Origin: Melampsora larici-populina 98AG31
Taxonomy: Eukaryota; Basidiomycota; Pucciniomycetes; Pucciniales; Melampsoraceae
Reading direction: 5' to 3'
NCBI RefSeq assembly: GCF_000204055.1
Contig: NW_006768782.1
Span: forward strand, 1,132,313 to 1,196,312
Length of the DNA: 64,000 bases
The notes beneath the pieces were generated by a model, which ran no database searches, was not told where the DNA came from, and saw nothing but the letters and a program-made list of their open reading frames with translations. A program made the translations under genes and the position numbers. Below, in pieces: positions 1 through 10,900 of this stretch (positions are counted from its first letter, which is position 1; the number at the start of each line of letters is the position of its first letter).

Positions 1-204
1 AATCACAGCTCTGATTCTGATGAAGCCACTGAGACAGCCAACCCTGACAAAGAAGATCAAGAGCAAGAAGACAAGCCTCAAAATTATTGTAACCACAAGA
101 AAGCTTACCTTTTAGGTGACACGTACATGAAGCAACTCACTAAAGATATAAGTATCTTAGTTATTTTGGTTATTTTTTCTGTTCATTAATTTCATGTGGT
201 CTCT
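1..204 (+). pseudogene. Upstream piece of a decayed hAT transposase gene
   Basis: Frame 1 is open from the first base to about position 190 and reads as an acidic, Asp/Glu-rich stretch followed by a short basic segment. By position it lies directly upstream of the MULE insertion, and the sequence resuming after that element (from 5308) encodes the C-terminal half of a hAT transposase, so this is probably the same broken gene. I see no diagnostic hAT motif in this piece itself; the assignment rests on continuity across the insertion. Confidence 0.35.
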
Positions 205-212
205 TATATTAT
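205..212. repeat. Left 8-bp target-site duplication of the MULE
   Basis: TATATTAT lies immediately before the left end of the element starting at 213. The same eight bases recur at 5300-5307, immediately after its right end. Confidence 0.9.
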
Positions 213-477
213 CACCTGTGGTGCACAGAATGTTCGGCTGTAAGCCGAAGATATTGTATGCAGTATCAACGGATAATGTCCAAAAATCAGGCCGCAGATG
301 AGCCCAGATTTGGCAGATGACTCTGAGAAATTTTTTTGAAATAACTCCACAAGTTTTCATAAATCTAAGTGGTAAAATCATCAAATAAAACAACTTTTTT
401 TGTATCATAACCATGCATTAGAATCTCTAGAGCTTGTGGGCCTATCTCACATCCCTAAAGTGCCTCTGAAGGTGTTA

Positions 478-1244
478 GAGCACCCACTATGGGTGCGGTA
501 ACTCGGTGATTTATCGTAAGTTTAGTGCTAAAATCTAGACAGGTCCACTATGGACCTGTTTTAGACTTGCAGTCCCTACGACTGCATCAAATCTTGCTTT
601 CCCCATGTTTAAATCTACAAACAGCTACAACTTGATTTATCGTAGGATAATCGGTCAACAACTGTAGTTTTCAAAACCCCAAACTACGAAACATCACAAT
701 TCATTCCTTCAAACCTCATCCTCAAACTTCAACACCTGAACTTCAAAGTTCGAATTTTAAAACTCATTCAAAATCGACGTTCAAATTTCGATTCGTATCT
801 GGCATTTGGTGCGAAGTAGTCATTGTAAAGTTGCTGACCGCGAGCAACACGGTCTCCATCTATACGTATACGAGTATGAGGAAGGGGTGGCGGTGGTGGG
901 AGCTCATTGAAGAGGCTGTCAAAGACCAACTGGTCATAGTCCTGCTGCTCGTCATCGTTGTTTGAAGACTTCAAAAGACGTTCGATTTCTTTTTCAAGGA
1001 GCTCGGAGCAGGCATTTGGTGATTTTTTTTGGATGAAATTTATGAAAGATAAGTTATTTCATTTCAAAATTAGACCACTGTGGATCTGGTCGATCCACAG
1101 TGATTTATCTTTGGTAAAGCAGACGTTACATCATCCCATAGTGGAATTCATGCGTTTAACAATTTAGTTGTTACACGCATCATCAAATTTGGCGCTCAGG
1201 AACGCAAAATCTACGATAAATCACGCCCACCATAGTGGGTGCTC
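478..1244 (-). mobile_element. 767-bp PIF/Harbinger-derived non-autonomous element
   Basis: The termini are inverted repeats beginning GAGCACCCACTATGG, with a second matched block GTGATTTATCGTA about 25-30 bp inside each end. The duplication TTA is the TWA type typical of PIF/Harbinger. Inside, on the minus strand, is a 68-codon frame resembling the N-terminal part of Harbinger transposases, so this looks like an internally deleted copy of an autonomous element. It inserted into the MULE left arm after that arm formed. Confidence 0.85.
768..974 (-). pseudogene. N-terminal remnant of a Harbinger-type transposase
   Basis: The 68-codon frame holds an acidic N-terminus, a short proline run (PPPPPLP), then GDRVARGQQLYNDYFAPNA and ends at ...FERRF followed by a stop. 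Harbinger transposases carry a DYF segment followed by an FRRRFRM segment just before the nuclease region, which matches the order here. The nuclease domain is missing, consistent with internal deletion. The match is from memory of the family. Confidence 0.6.
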
Positions 1245-1885
1245 TTAGGTAGCCCAAAAATCAAAATTTGACTCATCTGCCCAAATCTGGCTCAGTCTCA
1301 GATTCATCTGTATGAATCTGAACCTGACGATTGTAAAGTCTTAAGATTCATCTGGCTACACAACTGTCACTAAAGCCGTAGCAGATTGATCTGGCTACTC
1401 ATCAAGCAGATTCATCTGCTGCATTTACCCTCAACCACGACTCCATTCTAGCTGGTTGTACATGTGTACTATGACTCAACTTGGTAATAAAACACTGTAT
1501 ACCTGCTACAGCTTGACTCAACCCGTGTACATAACATAATGAGCTTTGATTCCAAGCCAATACATTGGGGGGGATCTCATCTGAGCTCATCTGAGCTTCA
1601 TATCTACAAAACTCACTGGCTACACATACGGCTCTGATGATTCTGTAAAGAGCAATCCCATCTGGGCTCATCTGAGCTTCAAATTCACAACACTCACTTG
1701 CTACACATCTGGATCTGATTACTCTTCAAGTAGGAATCTCATCTGGGCTCATCTGCCCTTCTCAATACTCATACATGATTCTCACATTCCACCAGCATGT
1801 TGTATCTCTCAGTCCTTGTACATATATAAAATTGCATTACATGTTTTATGGAATTGAATATAGAACATCTCACATTCCAATCTTC

Positions 1886-2045
1886 CTCTGCAACATACCC
1901 TTCCACTGACTGAGCCTCCAAGTGTTGTCTTCAGCAATTGTTGCTTCTGAATATTGGAAAGTGTTCTCTGCAACATACCCTTCCACTGACTGAGCCTCCA
2001 AGTGTTGTCTTCAGCAATTGTTGCTTCTGAATATTGGAAAGTGTT
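1886..2045. repeat. 80-bp tandem duplication, two copies
   Basis: The segment starting CTCTGCAACATACCCTTCC is present at 1886-1965 and again, without visible change, at 1966-2045. A diverged inverted counterpart of one unit lies at about 3935-4075, on the other side of the MULE. Confidence 0.9.
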
Positions 2046-2094
2046 GTGCAGAAGAGATCCTAGATGAATGTCTCATGCAAAGATCACATTGCGC

Positions 2095-2850
2095 AATGTT
2101 GTGAATTTTTCACAATATTGTGAAGATTTCACAAGAGTGCAAAATTTTCACAATATTGTGAAGTTTTCACAAGAGTGCAAAATTTTCACAATATTGTGAA
2201 GTTTTCACAATATTGTGAAGTTTTCACGAGCATGTCAACTTTTCACAGCATTGTGAATTATTCACCTCAGCCTCCCTGAGATAAAAGTTCTTTTTAAAAA
2301 CTTTGAGTACTTTCATTCATGTATACTTCTAAAGCAAAGCATGGGAGGTAAAATTGGTTGTGCAAAGGTTACATTGTTGTGAAAATTTCACAAAATGTAT
2401 GATCTTGTGAAAATCTCACAAAATTTGTAATATTGTGGAACATTAACAGGATATGTCATTTTGTGAAAATTTCACAAGATGATAAAGTTTGTGAATTTTT
2501 CACCAAATAGATCATCTTGTGAACAATTCACACAATTCATCATCTTGTAAGATGATCCAAGCTACATGGTCTTATAACATTATATGGCACCAAGATGATG
2601 TTGTGATTTTTTACACCACTTTGAGACTCACAAAAAAGTCCGTCATTACATAATGCCTTCACTAGAAAAGCAAAAAACCTTTGCAAGTGTAGTGCATGTA
2701 TACATTTTGTAAAATTTCCACAATGTATAATCTTGTGAAAATGTCACAAAATGTACGACCTTGTAAGAATTTCACAGGATATATCATTTTGTGAATTTTT
2801 CACAGGATATTTCACCTTGTGAACATTTCACCAAATATATCATTCACACT
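2095..2850. repeat. Subterminal palindromic TTCACAA/TTGTGAA repeats, left block
   Basis: Dozens of copies of TTCACAA and TTGTGAA alternate, often paired as CACAATATTGTG or CACAAGAT...ATCTTGTG so that each unit is self-complementary. The block is interrupted near 2281-2390 by unique sequence that has an inverted counterpart at about 4380-4470. Such arrays could be subterminal transposase-binding sites; that role is inference. Confidence 0.85.
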
Positions 2851-3101
2851 CACTCAAATTTCATATCTATACTGTACGTCTGAGGAATTCTCAAAAACAT
2901 GCATCTCACAATTTGATGTGTCCACATGGAGACAACTGCAAAGACATGTGATTTCAAAAGCACTCTTTTGGGCCTACCGTTCAATCACACTCAGGATCTT
3001 TTATTTCACACCATTTTTTATTTGTTTGATCTATGTACATGTCAAATGAGCCCCTGGTACATTAAACACTCTTCACAACATGAGCACACTACACGATGAA
3101 A

Positions 3102-3694
3102 CTACGAAAAATCAGAATCAGAACTGCTAGAGCTACTAGAGCTACTTGATCTACTTGAGCTACTAGGACTTGGACTGGTGAGTGGACTGGATATGTCAAT
3201 TGTCACACACTGAGATGGGCCATCAGTTTCATCCCGGCGCTTGTTACGTTCTGTCCTGATCTCCTTAGCAATATTCTTGAATACCAAAAAGTTTTGTTCA
3301 TACATTCCGGTCCATGTATCCGCGGCGTTGTCGTGCAATTGGGACCATTCAGAGCATAGGTTGGGTATTGGAAGATCATCGCTAAAACTCAGTTCTAGGG
3401 ACACATAGTGATTGTTGAAGACAAAAGCGATGGTAATTGGTTTGATTTCAGGTGGAGGAGCCGTGAAAAAAGGGTATGTGGGGCATGCCAATGCTTCCGC
3501 AGGGGTGTAATACATAACCGGCTGGTGAAATGTGTTAGCGATGAGGGCGGAACTGCCTGGCATTGGATACCAGTTTTGTCGTGTGGCAGTGGCCAGTGGG
3601 TTTTGAAGGATTTCCATGAACTTGTTGAAATTGTAACTAGGACACAGTTTGGGAAGGTGTTCAAAATACCAGTCGTATCTTGATACCAGCTCCG
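3102..3694 (-). pseudogene. OTU-type cysteine protease domain, C-terminal exon, MULE-borne
   Basis: The frame is open from an AG at about 3695 through the stop at 3102. It contains a WYPMPGSSALIA segment, then a TPAEALACPTYPF stretch, then IAFVFNNHYVSLEL with the presumed catalytic His, then PIPNLCSEW and TW-x3-Y, and ends in a long Ser-rich tail. This order matches the C-terminal half of OTU-like proteases carried by plant and fungal MULEs (W-x-MP, I-A-x-x-N-x-x-F/H-V, P-x-P-P...W). The N-terminal catalytic Asp/Cys part is not visible next to it, so the gene is truncated or its upstream exons are lost. The function in the transposon is unknown. Confidence 0.6.
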
Positions 3695-3767
3695 CTTATA
3701 AATGTACTAGGCCTTAGCCACTCAGGTAAGCACTTTCTGATTCATATAATTGTATTTTGTCATTTCA

Positions 3768-4078
3768 GCCAGGCTCAATTCCATATGTTATATTCTTTAA
3801 GATGGGATCCAACTGCCAATACGCTTCCCATACAGTTGGTGACAGGCAGTCACGCTTCTCACATTGTTACAAAGACAACTTGGGAAGAGTGCACCGAAAC
3901 TGTGGAGTCCGTATATCATGGACTATTTCTAGATCATGCACGTGTGATCTTTGCATGGGACACTCATCTAGTTTCTCTTCTGCACAACACTTGCCAATAT
4001 TCAGAAGCAACGATTGCTGAAGATAATGTTTTGGAGGAACGGTGGAGGGATATGCTACAGAGCAAGCTTGAATTATGA
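3768..4078 (+). other. Uncharacterised open frame inside the MULE
   Basis: An open frame of about 100 codons with balanced composition follows a plausible acceptor (TTTCAG near 3770) and ends at a stop at 4076-4078. I do not recognise a family. Its 3' part is the inverted counterpart of the 1886-2095 block, so it may be repeat sequence that happens to be open rather than a gene. Confidence 0.25.
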
Positions 4079-4129
4079 TATTTTACTCTTCCTTTCCATG
4101 GAACATGTAATGCAATTGATATAACACGA

Positions 4130-4400
4130 TCAGAAATGTTCACAAGATATTATATATTGTGAACTGTTCACAAGATGATATAATGCTTCACAAGATTATA
4201 CATTTTGTGATGTTTCCACAAGATTATACATCTTGTGAATTTTTTACAAGAGTACACATCTTGTGAATTTTTCACAAGATTATACAACTTGTGAACTTTT
4301 CACAAGATTATACATCTTGTGAATTTCTCACAAGATTATACATTTTGTGAATTCTTCACAAGATTATACGCTGTGTGAAATGTTCACAAAAATGTAACTT
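4130..4400. repeat. 28-bp palindromic tandem repeats, right subterminal block
   Basis: About nine units of consensus CACAAGATTATACATCTTGTG plus a short AT spacer repeat with a period near 28 bp. Each unit is an imperfect palindrome. This is the right-hand counterpart of the 2095-2850 block. Confidence 0.9.
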
Positions 4401-4554
4401 TTGCACAACCAATATTAACTTGCACGCTTTGCTTCAGAAGTCAACATGAAGGTACCCAAAGATCCTTTTCCTTCAGATCTTGTGTGGACTTTCATGTCTG
4501 GAATAATACTATGTTATTTCGATGAGGAAAGTCCATGGAGTGTGATATTTTCAC

Positions 4555-5299
4555 AACATAAGTGAGACATCCACTATGCTGGTGGCACGTGAGAATGTTA
4601 TATTAAGAATGGCAGATGAGCCCAGATGAGAATTCCCCTTGAGAATTATGAGATGGCGGATCTGTAGCAAGTCAATTTTGTGCTGATGAGGGTCAGATGA
4701 GGCCAGATGAGATCACCCCCAAATCTTTTCCTGGATACAACAATCAAATTCCATATTCATTACATATGTAGATCAGTGTGTACAGTGGTTGAGCAACGAG
4801 TCAAGCTGTAATGGATGTACTGTACAGAGTAGTGTGGTGAATGTGATGTACATACATAGTCAGCAGATGAATCTGCCTGATGAGTAGCCAGATCAATCTG
4901 CTACGGCTTTAGTGACGGTTGTGTAGCCAGATGAATCTTAAGACTTTACAATAGTCAGGTTCAGATTCATACAGATGAATCTGAGACTGAGCCAGATTTG
5001 GGCAGATGAGTCAAATTTCGATTTTTGGGCTGCCTAACACCTTCAGAGGCACTTTAGGGATGTGAGATAGGCCCACAAGCTCTAGAGATTCTAATGCATG
5101 GTTATGATACAAAAAAAGTTGTTTTATTTGATGATTTTACCACTTAGATTTATGAAAACTTGTGGAGTTATTTCAAAAAATTTTCTCAGAGTCATCTGCC
5201 AAATCTGGGCTCATCTGCGGCCCGATTTTCGGACATTATCCCTTGATACTGCATACAATATCTTCGGCTTATGGCCAAACATTCTGTGCACCACAGGTG
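4555..5299 (-). repeat. Right long terminal inverted repeat of the MULE
   Basis: It is the inverted counterpart of 213-1806 and, unlike the left arm, lacks the Harbinger insertion. Within it, 5098-5300 encodes the same meaningless frame as 157-414 on the opposite strand, which shows how close the two arms are at their outer ends. Confidence 0.85.
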
Positions 5300-5307
5300 T
5301 ATATTAT
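5300..5307. repeat. Right 8-bp target-site duplication of the MULE
   Basis: TATATTAT directly abuts the right terminus and matches 205-212. Confidence 0.9.
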
Positions 5308-6791
5308 GTCTATCTTTTTGAAGATGGACACCGTCAACAAGAAGTTGACTCAGTCAAGTGGTCATTGTGCCGATTTCAATTGGCAACGAGAACATGCTAA
5401 TGTTCAACACTAATCTGAAGGTTTACGGCCCCTCAAGGCTCTCTTGTTGGGGCATGGAATCCGTTGGGGAATTCAGGCTGAACGTTGGGAGCGGATGTGG
5501 CAGGCTTGCAATGTTAGTATCATTTTTGTTTCATATTTCAATATTTTCTTTTATGTGTTTTCATCTTTTCTTTCATGTGTAGTTATATACAAGGCTGACA
5601 AAGGTGATGTTATTTAGTTGATCAATACAGTTATGAAAGAGGATCTAACTGAGGTCCACTCCAAGAGGTGTTGTCCAAGAAAGGGCAGTAAACGAGACGG
5701 GTATTTTGAGGAGCTAGTATTCTCAGTGGCCGATTGGCAAGCCATGAGGGACATGCTAGATATACTGACGGTAAGTCTTGATTGTCACAGCCAACAAAGA
5801 TGCCTCGGATTGAAAAATCCAAGGTATCATCGGACTCAAATCCTTGGACAAAATCTTTCCGAGGTTTTGATCCGAGGTATTATTTTGCGTCAAAAAATAC
5901 CTCGGATCAAATCCTCGGACAAGACCTGTCCGAGGGTTTCCATCTGATGATGCCTCAGATTTTTCAATCCGAGGCATCTATGTTGGCGGTGTGTTATCAT
6001 TTTTCAACTTTTTTGTTTATTTTTCTTACTGTTTATTCACTACCTTGTCTTGTAGCCGTATAAGATAATGACTCAAGATATGGAAGGCGACAAACCGACC
6101 GATTGTATGGTATTAGTGAAATATGTGCAGCTTATATCATCAATGGAAGAACAATTGAACGCTATGCACAAAAACGATCCGCTCTTCCCAATGGTTGATA
6201 TTATGATAGGTAAAATTAACATGTAGTTGGAAGAGGCGCTTGGATGTGATCCTTTAGTTCTAGCGGCAATCTTTCACCCTGGTCTATGTCTCAAGTTCTT
6301 TGCTCACGCCTTTGGAAACGACTCGGCACATCATTTTTGGGCTCAAGACTTATTAGAAACATGTTTCACAACCCAACACGATTTGCCCAACCATCAAGAA
6401 CAACCAATCAACACCCCTCCACCAAGTGCCACCCCTGACAGTATTGACAACTTTTTGAACTTCTACAATGAGGTGGTCACTTCAAGCAAACTGAACGAGC
6501 TCGAGAGATATGTTCAAGGAATTGATCCAACGGCTTCAACTGATATGAAAGATCCACAATCCGCATTGGACTGGTGGAAAGTAAGTGATATTCCTAAATG
6601 TGTATCTTCTTCCTGCTATTGTAAACTTATCATTTTGTCTTTATCAACCGGCTCAAGCTGGAAAATACCCAGTCTTATTGGTCCTTGCTCAAGACTATTT
6701 AGCCATACCAGCGGCTTCTGCCACCCCTGAGCAATCTTTCTCTATTGCTGGTCGAGTTTGCACAGCGGAACGGGGTGGAATGGTGCCTTGA
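5308..6791 (+). pseudogene. hAT transposase, C-terminal half, decayed
   Basis: The exons read in order: a segment with LLGHGIRWGIQAERWERMW (the RW helix of hAT enzymes), then KRDGYFEELVFSVADWQAM, then an exon beginning at about 6057 with MVDIMIGKI, LAAIFHPGLCLKFF, and a C-terminal dimerisation region DWWK...YPVLLVLAQDYLAIPA and SATPEQSFSIAGR. Visible damage includes in-frame stops at 5411-5413 and 6224-6226 and a lost acceptor before GKYPVL. An intron from 5771 to about 6056 contains a CACTA-like MITE. The upstream part is displaced to before position 205 by the MULE. Confidence 0.8.
5786..5991. mobile_element. 206-bp CACTA-like MITE, copy A
   Basis: The ends are CACAGCCAACA and TGTTGGCGGTG, followed inward by the near-perfect inverted block ATGCCTCGGATTGAAAAATC. 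A 3-bp duplication TGT lies at 5783-5785 and 5992-5994. CACNG termini with a 3-bp duplication suggest the CACTA (EnSpm) superfamily. A second member of exactly the same length is at 47211. The element sits inside an intron of the hAT pseudogene. Confidence 0.8.
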
Positions 6792-7937
6792 ATGATTGAG
6801 ATGACTGTTAGTGGTCAAATCTGGGCAAATGAAGGTGTACCTCTAATTGGGGATTTTGGTCAGGTTGGAAAGGTTCTAGAGTTTGGAAAAAAGGCAATGA
6901 AAAAGAAAACTAGACAGTCTCACTTTTGAGTTTTTGCTTTTTGCTTATTTTACTTATTTGATTTGATTTGATTTTTCTTTCATTTTCTTCTCATTACGCT
7001 CTTTCAAGATACTTTACTACTCCTTGTTTCATCTTTCTCAACACTCTTTTATGTTTCTTTTTGAGAATTGATATTATTTCTATTCTCAAAAAAAACGCTT
7101 CTTTTTGCCTGAAGCGCTGCTGGGCCTAAGTTTAGCTTCCAGTACACATTTCCCCGTGAGATTTTTTTTGAGCTTTGCTGAAAGCTGCCAAGATTCAGAG
7201 AGTCAAAATCACACTGCGCTCCCCAATTGGCGGTGAGCAGCTCTGCGAGCCAGGCTTGCTATAGTTATCCCCTGTCCAAGTAATTTTGTCCCTAAAAATG
7301 AGCCTGGCCCCGCAGGGCCTGCTCCGGTCAGCCATGAGCAATTTTCCCAGGTCATTGGGTTCACCACAAAGACGCTTTTGGGCGGAAGGACTCCCTAACC
7401 CTAACCCTTGGACTTTGGGATTGTCCGAGATCATATGCTTCCAATGGCACCCCCGTTTGGGCTGTCCCCTGGATGTCAGGGCGTGCGGACGTCCGGAGCA
7501 CACACTCAGGATGCCTGGCTGGGCCTACATTTAAATAGGAACACCCTTGGAAGCCCGTGGGATGTCCCTTCCCCTGCAAAAAACCCGGTCATCCCTAGGA
7601 CATCTGCATGTCCTTGTGGTGTTTACAGCTGAATTTGGCCCCGGGGCTGGTCATGTACTCACAGGGCTGGGTCACAGCCTTAATCCCGGTGAGGCGCAAA
7701 AAGTGATTCGGTTTACTTCTCGGGAGCCCAAGCCCGATCCGCCTTCGAAGAGCCGCCGTGACCCGACACGTTCGGGATCAATTTTCAAGATTCAAGCTCG
7801 GCAGCTTGACCTTGTTGGCATCCAGTCAAGCAATCAAACTCCATAAGGTGTCTACTTCTCCCGCAACGGCCTCATACTGCTAAAACGCCTGTGTTATTGT
7901 TTTCTTGAAAACAGACGACGGTACTGGCCGTCAGACG
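6792..7937. other. Intergenic region upstream of separase
   Basis: Only short frames without family signals are present. It contains a T-rich tract (6910-7080) and CCCTAACCCTAACCC at 7393-7408, a short telomere-like tract. The separase promoter should lie near 7700-7900, but I see no clear TATA box. Confidence 0.5.
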
Positions 7938-10900
7938 ATGCCGATACGCGCCAAGCCCAACTCAACTGAAGAACAGCCTCCTCCGAGACTGACGCGTGGT
8001 CGTACGCGTCTCGCCGAAGGACTTGCCAACCCGTCTAAAACACACGATCCCTCCATCTCGAAAGGGCCAAGCAATCTGGGATCCACTTCTGACGGACCTG
8101 ACAACGTGAAGAAGACATCATCAAAGCCCAAGACATTGCCTAAAACTTCGACCAAAACGATCAAAGACGGACGCTCAGTCAAACGTACTTTAACAAAATG
8201 CAAAACCTCGACAGACGAGCCCGAAATTACAGGCTTGACACAGGGTATTCGCCAAATGGAAGTCAATGGACACAAACATTCAAAGACATTCGAGACGAAA
8301 CAAATCAGCAAACTTGTCCTCAAGCCTACCATGAGCAAGGCTGCTCTTCCAGACTCACCCACTCTCAGCATCTCCGAACAATGTAAACTTGCCATGAAGG
8401 CGATAAATATGCATCTTACGAAACTGGCGGAGATATATCGCTCCGGCTGGAAGGCTGATGACGGCTCTGACTTGAATATATCAGACATCATAATCAAAGG
8501 ACAGTCGAAAAATCCTTCTGTAAACAAAGCGGGCGGAGGATGGGACGTTTCACAAGTTCTCCAGATAATTGATGATTGTGCATCTGCCCTCTACGCATTG
8601 CGCAAATTCTATGTTGGTGGCACACTCCCAATCAAACTTTTCGACGTGGAAAGGGCTGGACTGGCTCTGGTGAATCACGCACTCGAGCTGCGGCTTGTAA
8701 GTGGAAAAAAGGTCTTTACTGATATCGTCGGTTGAGACTGATTTGTTGAACTCAGTATAATTCAGCTTTGCGCATGTTAGATGTGGCTCATATCTACCTA
8801 CAATCCTTAGTGTCAGCAAGCGCTACTTCGACGATGTTGGCCATCCGGCCTAAACCTACTACTGCAGCACCTATTCCATTTGAATCCTGGCAAGATTTTT
8901 CGACCGTGCTGAGTTTCGATCTCTCTGAAATTGACCAAAACTGCAAGACGAATCCAGATCACGTCTCGTTGCTAGCCACTGCTATAGCCCAGGGCTTTCA
9001 GGCATTTCTCAAAGCTACATCTAGCCCACCAAAATCAGCGTTACGCACAACTAGCAAAAGTTCACAAGGTGCTCTGCCTCCCCAGTCTCCCGAAATTCGA
9101 GCTCAGTGTTGCATCAAGGCATTGGACTCGCCTAAATCGCTCAGCCATTGGTCATTTAGTGAATCTACCGACAGTGAAAACGCCTGCTCTGCGAAGATTT
9201 TGACTGCTGCCCAAGCATCTTACACCACTGTAGTCAAAGCTTGCGCTGCGTGGGACGATACCCTAGGTATGCATTTGACTTCACTATCTCATGAAAACGC
9301 CTGGCTTTGAGTGTCAGCATTGACAAGTCAATCCCTGTCACTGACTAGAGATTCTGTGTCAGAACCCGAACGATTGTTTCAGCTGCGAAAGTCCGCTATC
9401 ATATCCTTGCTAGCTTGCCAGGTACAATTTCGCCAATTTTCCTCAATCGATCTCTTGATGGACCAAGCTCGCCGGAGTGTTCTCATATATGCTCGATCGC
9501 GACCTGATGAGCTGGCAGATGTCGTCTCACACACCAAAGACTACATCACTGAGATAATTCGTACAGCACGAATATACCTTCAAGCTACCCATGATTCTGA
9601 CTCAGGATGGATAGGATTGTGTCAAGCGGTTGCCAACATTGCCCGCAAGGCGGGGGATCTCGACACGTTGGAGCATTTAGCCCCTTTTTTGAAGGCTGAC
9701 CATAGCTCAGTCCACGATAAATCTATCACGCCTGTTGATCGGGGAAACGCATCATTGGAAAAGGAGGTGAATTTGCTTTTGATCAAACTGGTTTCAGCTG
9801 GTGCCGCATTGGAACAATTCAATAAATCTGGAGAGGGTACGGTCCATGCGATTGTGATTCCCAACAGCATATGTTCCATTCTTTCTAACATCCTCTCGAT
9901 CTTCAATACAGATCGAAGTGTTTGTACTCAGTTGGAAAAATCGATTCTTAGTCTTTCGGTGATATATTGTCACCAGTCCACCTTGTCCGATGCATTGCGC
10001 CATAAGTTTGCTTCCAGTGTCGAACGGATGCGCCGCTTGTGCGTCCGTACAATCAGGCGTCGCGGCGATGGTGACGGTAAACTTGAAGGTGTTCGAGAAG
10101 TTGTGAATGCCACATGCTGTTCGGTTCTCGTCACTATTCTCGATGTGTGGCACGAGGAATTGAAGAAGTCTTCTGCACAAACCCCACTTGACCAGGCTTG
10201 TGAAAGCCCCACCTACTACATGATGCTCTCTGGCTCGATTGAATCCTTGATTTGTCTAGCGGAAAGCTCCTTTCAGCTGACTTTGCCTCAAACTCATCGA
10301 CAATGCTTGGACAGGTTGGAAAGGTGCAAGTCTCTCATCAAGTTATTACGAGCCCCTGATGTATCTACCATTCGATGCATCACATCTGTTTACTATAATG
10401 CAGGCGTAGCTCTGTATCATGCCGACAAACACGTGTCTGCGATCGCGTTCCTCAAGCATGCATGCTCATACCCAGACGAAATGTTCAATATCACACGTAC
10501 TTCGCAGGCATGTGCAATTTGGGCCGGCTATGAAGATGATAACCACGAACTGGACGAACTTCGACTTCATCTTATCAAAAGATGGGAATTATTGGCATTG
10601 TGTCATCTTGGTACAAACAAAGCCGCGGCCCATTCTGCGTATACCTCGGCTATCTTATCATATGCACGCAATTCATTTGAAACTCTTGGGCGGGTCTGTG
10701 GAAGAAACGCTGATAACAGAACGTTGCTGAAATCTGAACCTGGCTTGTGTAAGCTCATCCAGCGAGTGACGCGTCTAGCGACCTGGGATCTTTTACTAGC
10801 CGATCACGACTGTAGCTTGTATAAAACTCTTACAGGGATACAGCTACCTCCCTCGGCGATTGGAGGCGTATTGGAAGTCCAGTTAAATTTTTTATATTCT

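Larger units (their letters stand above)
475..1247. repeat. TTA target-site duplication bracketing the Harbinger element
   Basis: TTA occurs at 475-477 and 1245-1247. The right MULE arm supplies the empty site: around 5030-5050 the inverted counterpart reads straight through a single TTA, so the insertion and its 3-bp duplication can be read by direct comparison. Confidence 0.9.
213..1806 (+). repeat. Left long terminal inverted repeat of the MULE (interrupted)
   Basis: Outer and inner parts match the reverse complement of about 4555-5299. Similarity is highest over 213-477 and 1248-1425 and weaker but traceable to about 1806, with the shared phrase ATCTCATCTGGGCTCATCTG repeated. The arm is split at 475-1247 by a Harbinger-type insertion that is absent from the right arm. 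Confidence 0.85.
213..5299. mobile_element. Mutator-like element with ~750-800 bp terminal inverted repeats
   Basis: The two ends read CACCTGTGGTGCACAG and its reverse complement, flanked by the 8-bp duplication TATATTAT. The arms stay recognisably homologous for about 750-800 bp (left 213-1806 minus a 770-bp insertion; right 4555-5299 inverted). Long TIRs, a duplication of about 8-9 bp and an internal reading frame resembling the OTU cysteine-protease domain of many MULEs point to the Mutator superfamily; hAT or KDZ elements also make 8-bp duplications, but hAT TIRs are normally short. No DDE transposase domain is seen, so the copy is probably non-autonomous. It sits inside a hAT transposase gene, probably in an intron. 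Confidence 0.8.

Noticed and set aside
157..414. 85-codon minus-strand frame repeated at 5098 on the plus strand
   Set aside because: Both are readings of the MULE terminal inverted repeat; there is no protein feature.
3408..3683. 91-codon plus-strand frame
   Set aside because: Antisense to the OTU-like exon, which has family motifs in the other strand.
4130..4400. Regularly spaced 28-bp repeats that resemble a CRISPR array
   Set aside because: Units are directly adjacent palindromes without unique spacers, in a eukaryotic transposon.
7931..8527. 198-codon frame antisense to the first separase exon
   Set aside because: Shadow of a well-supported coding exon.
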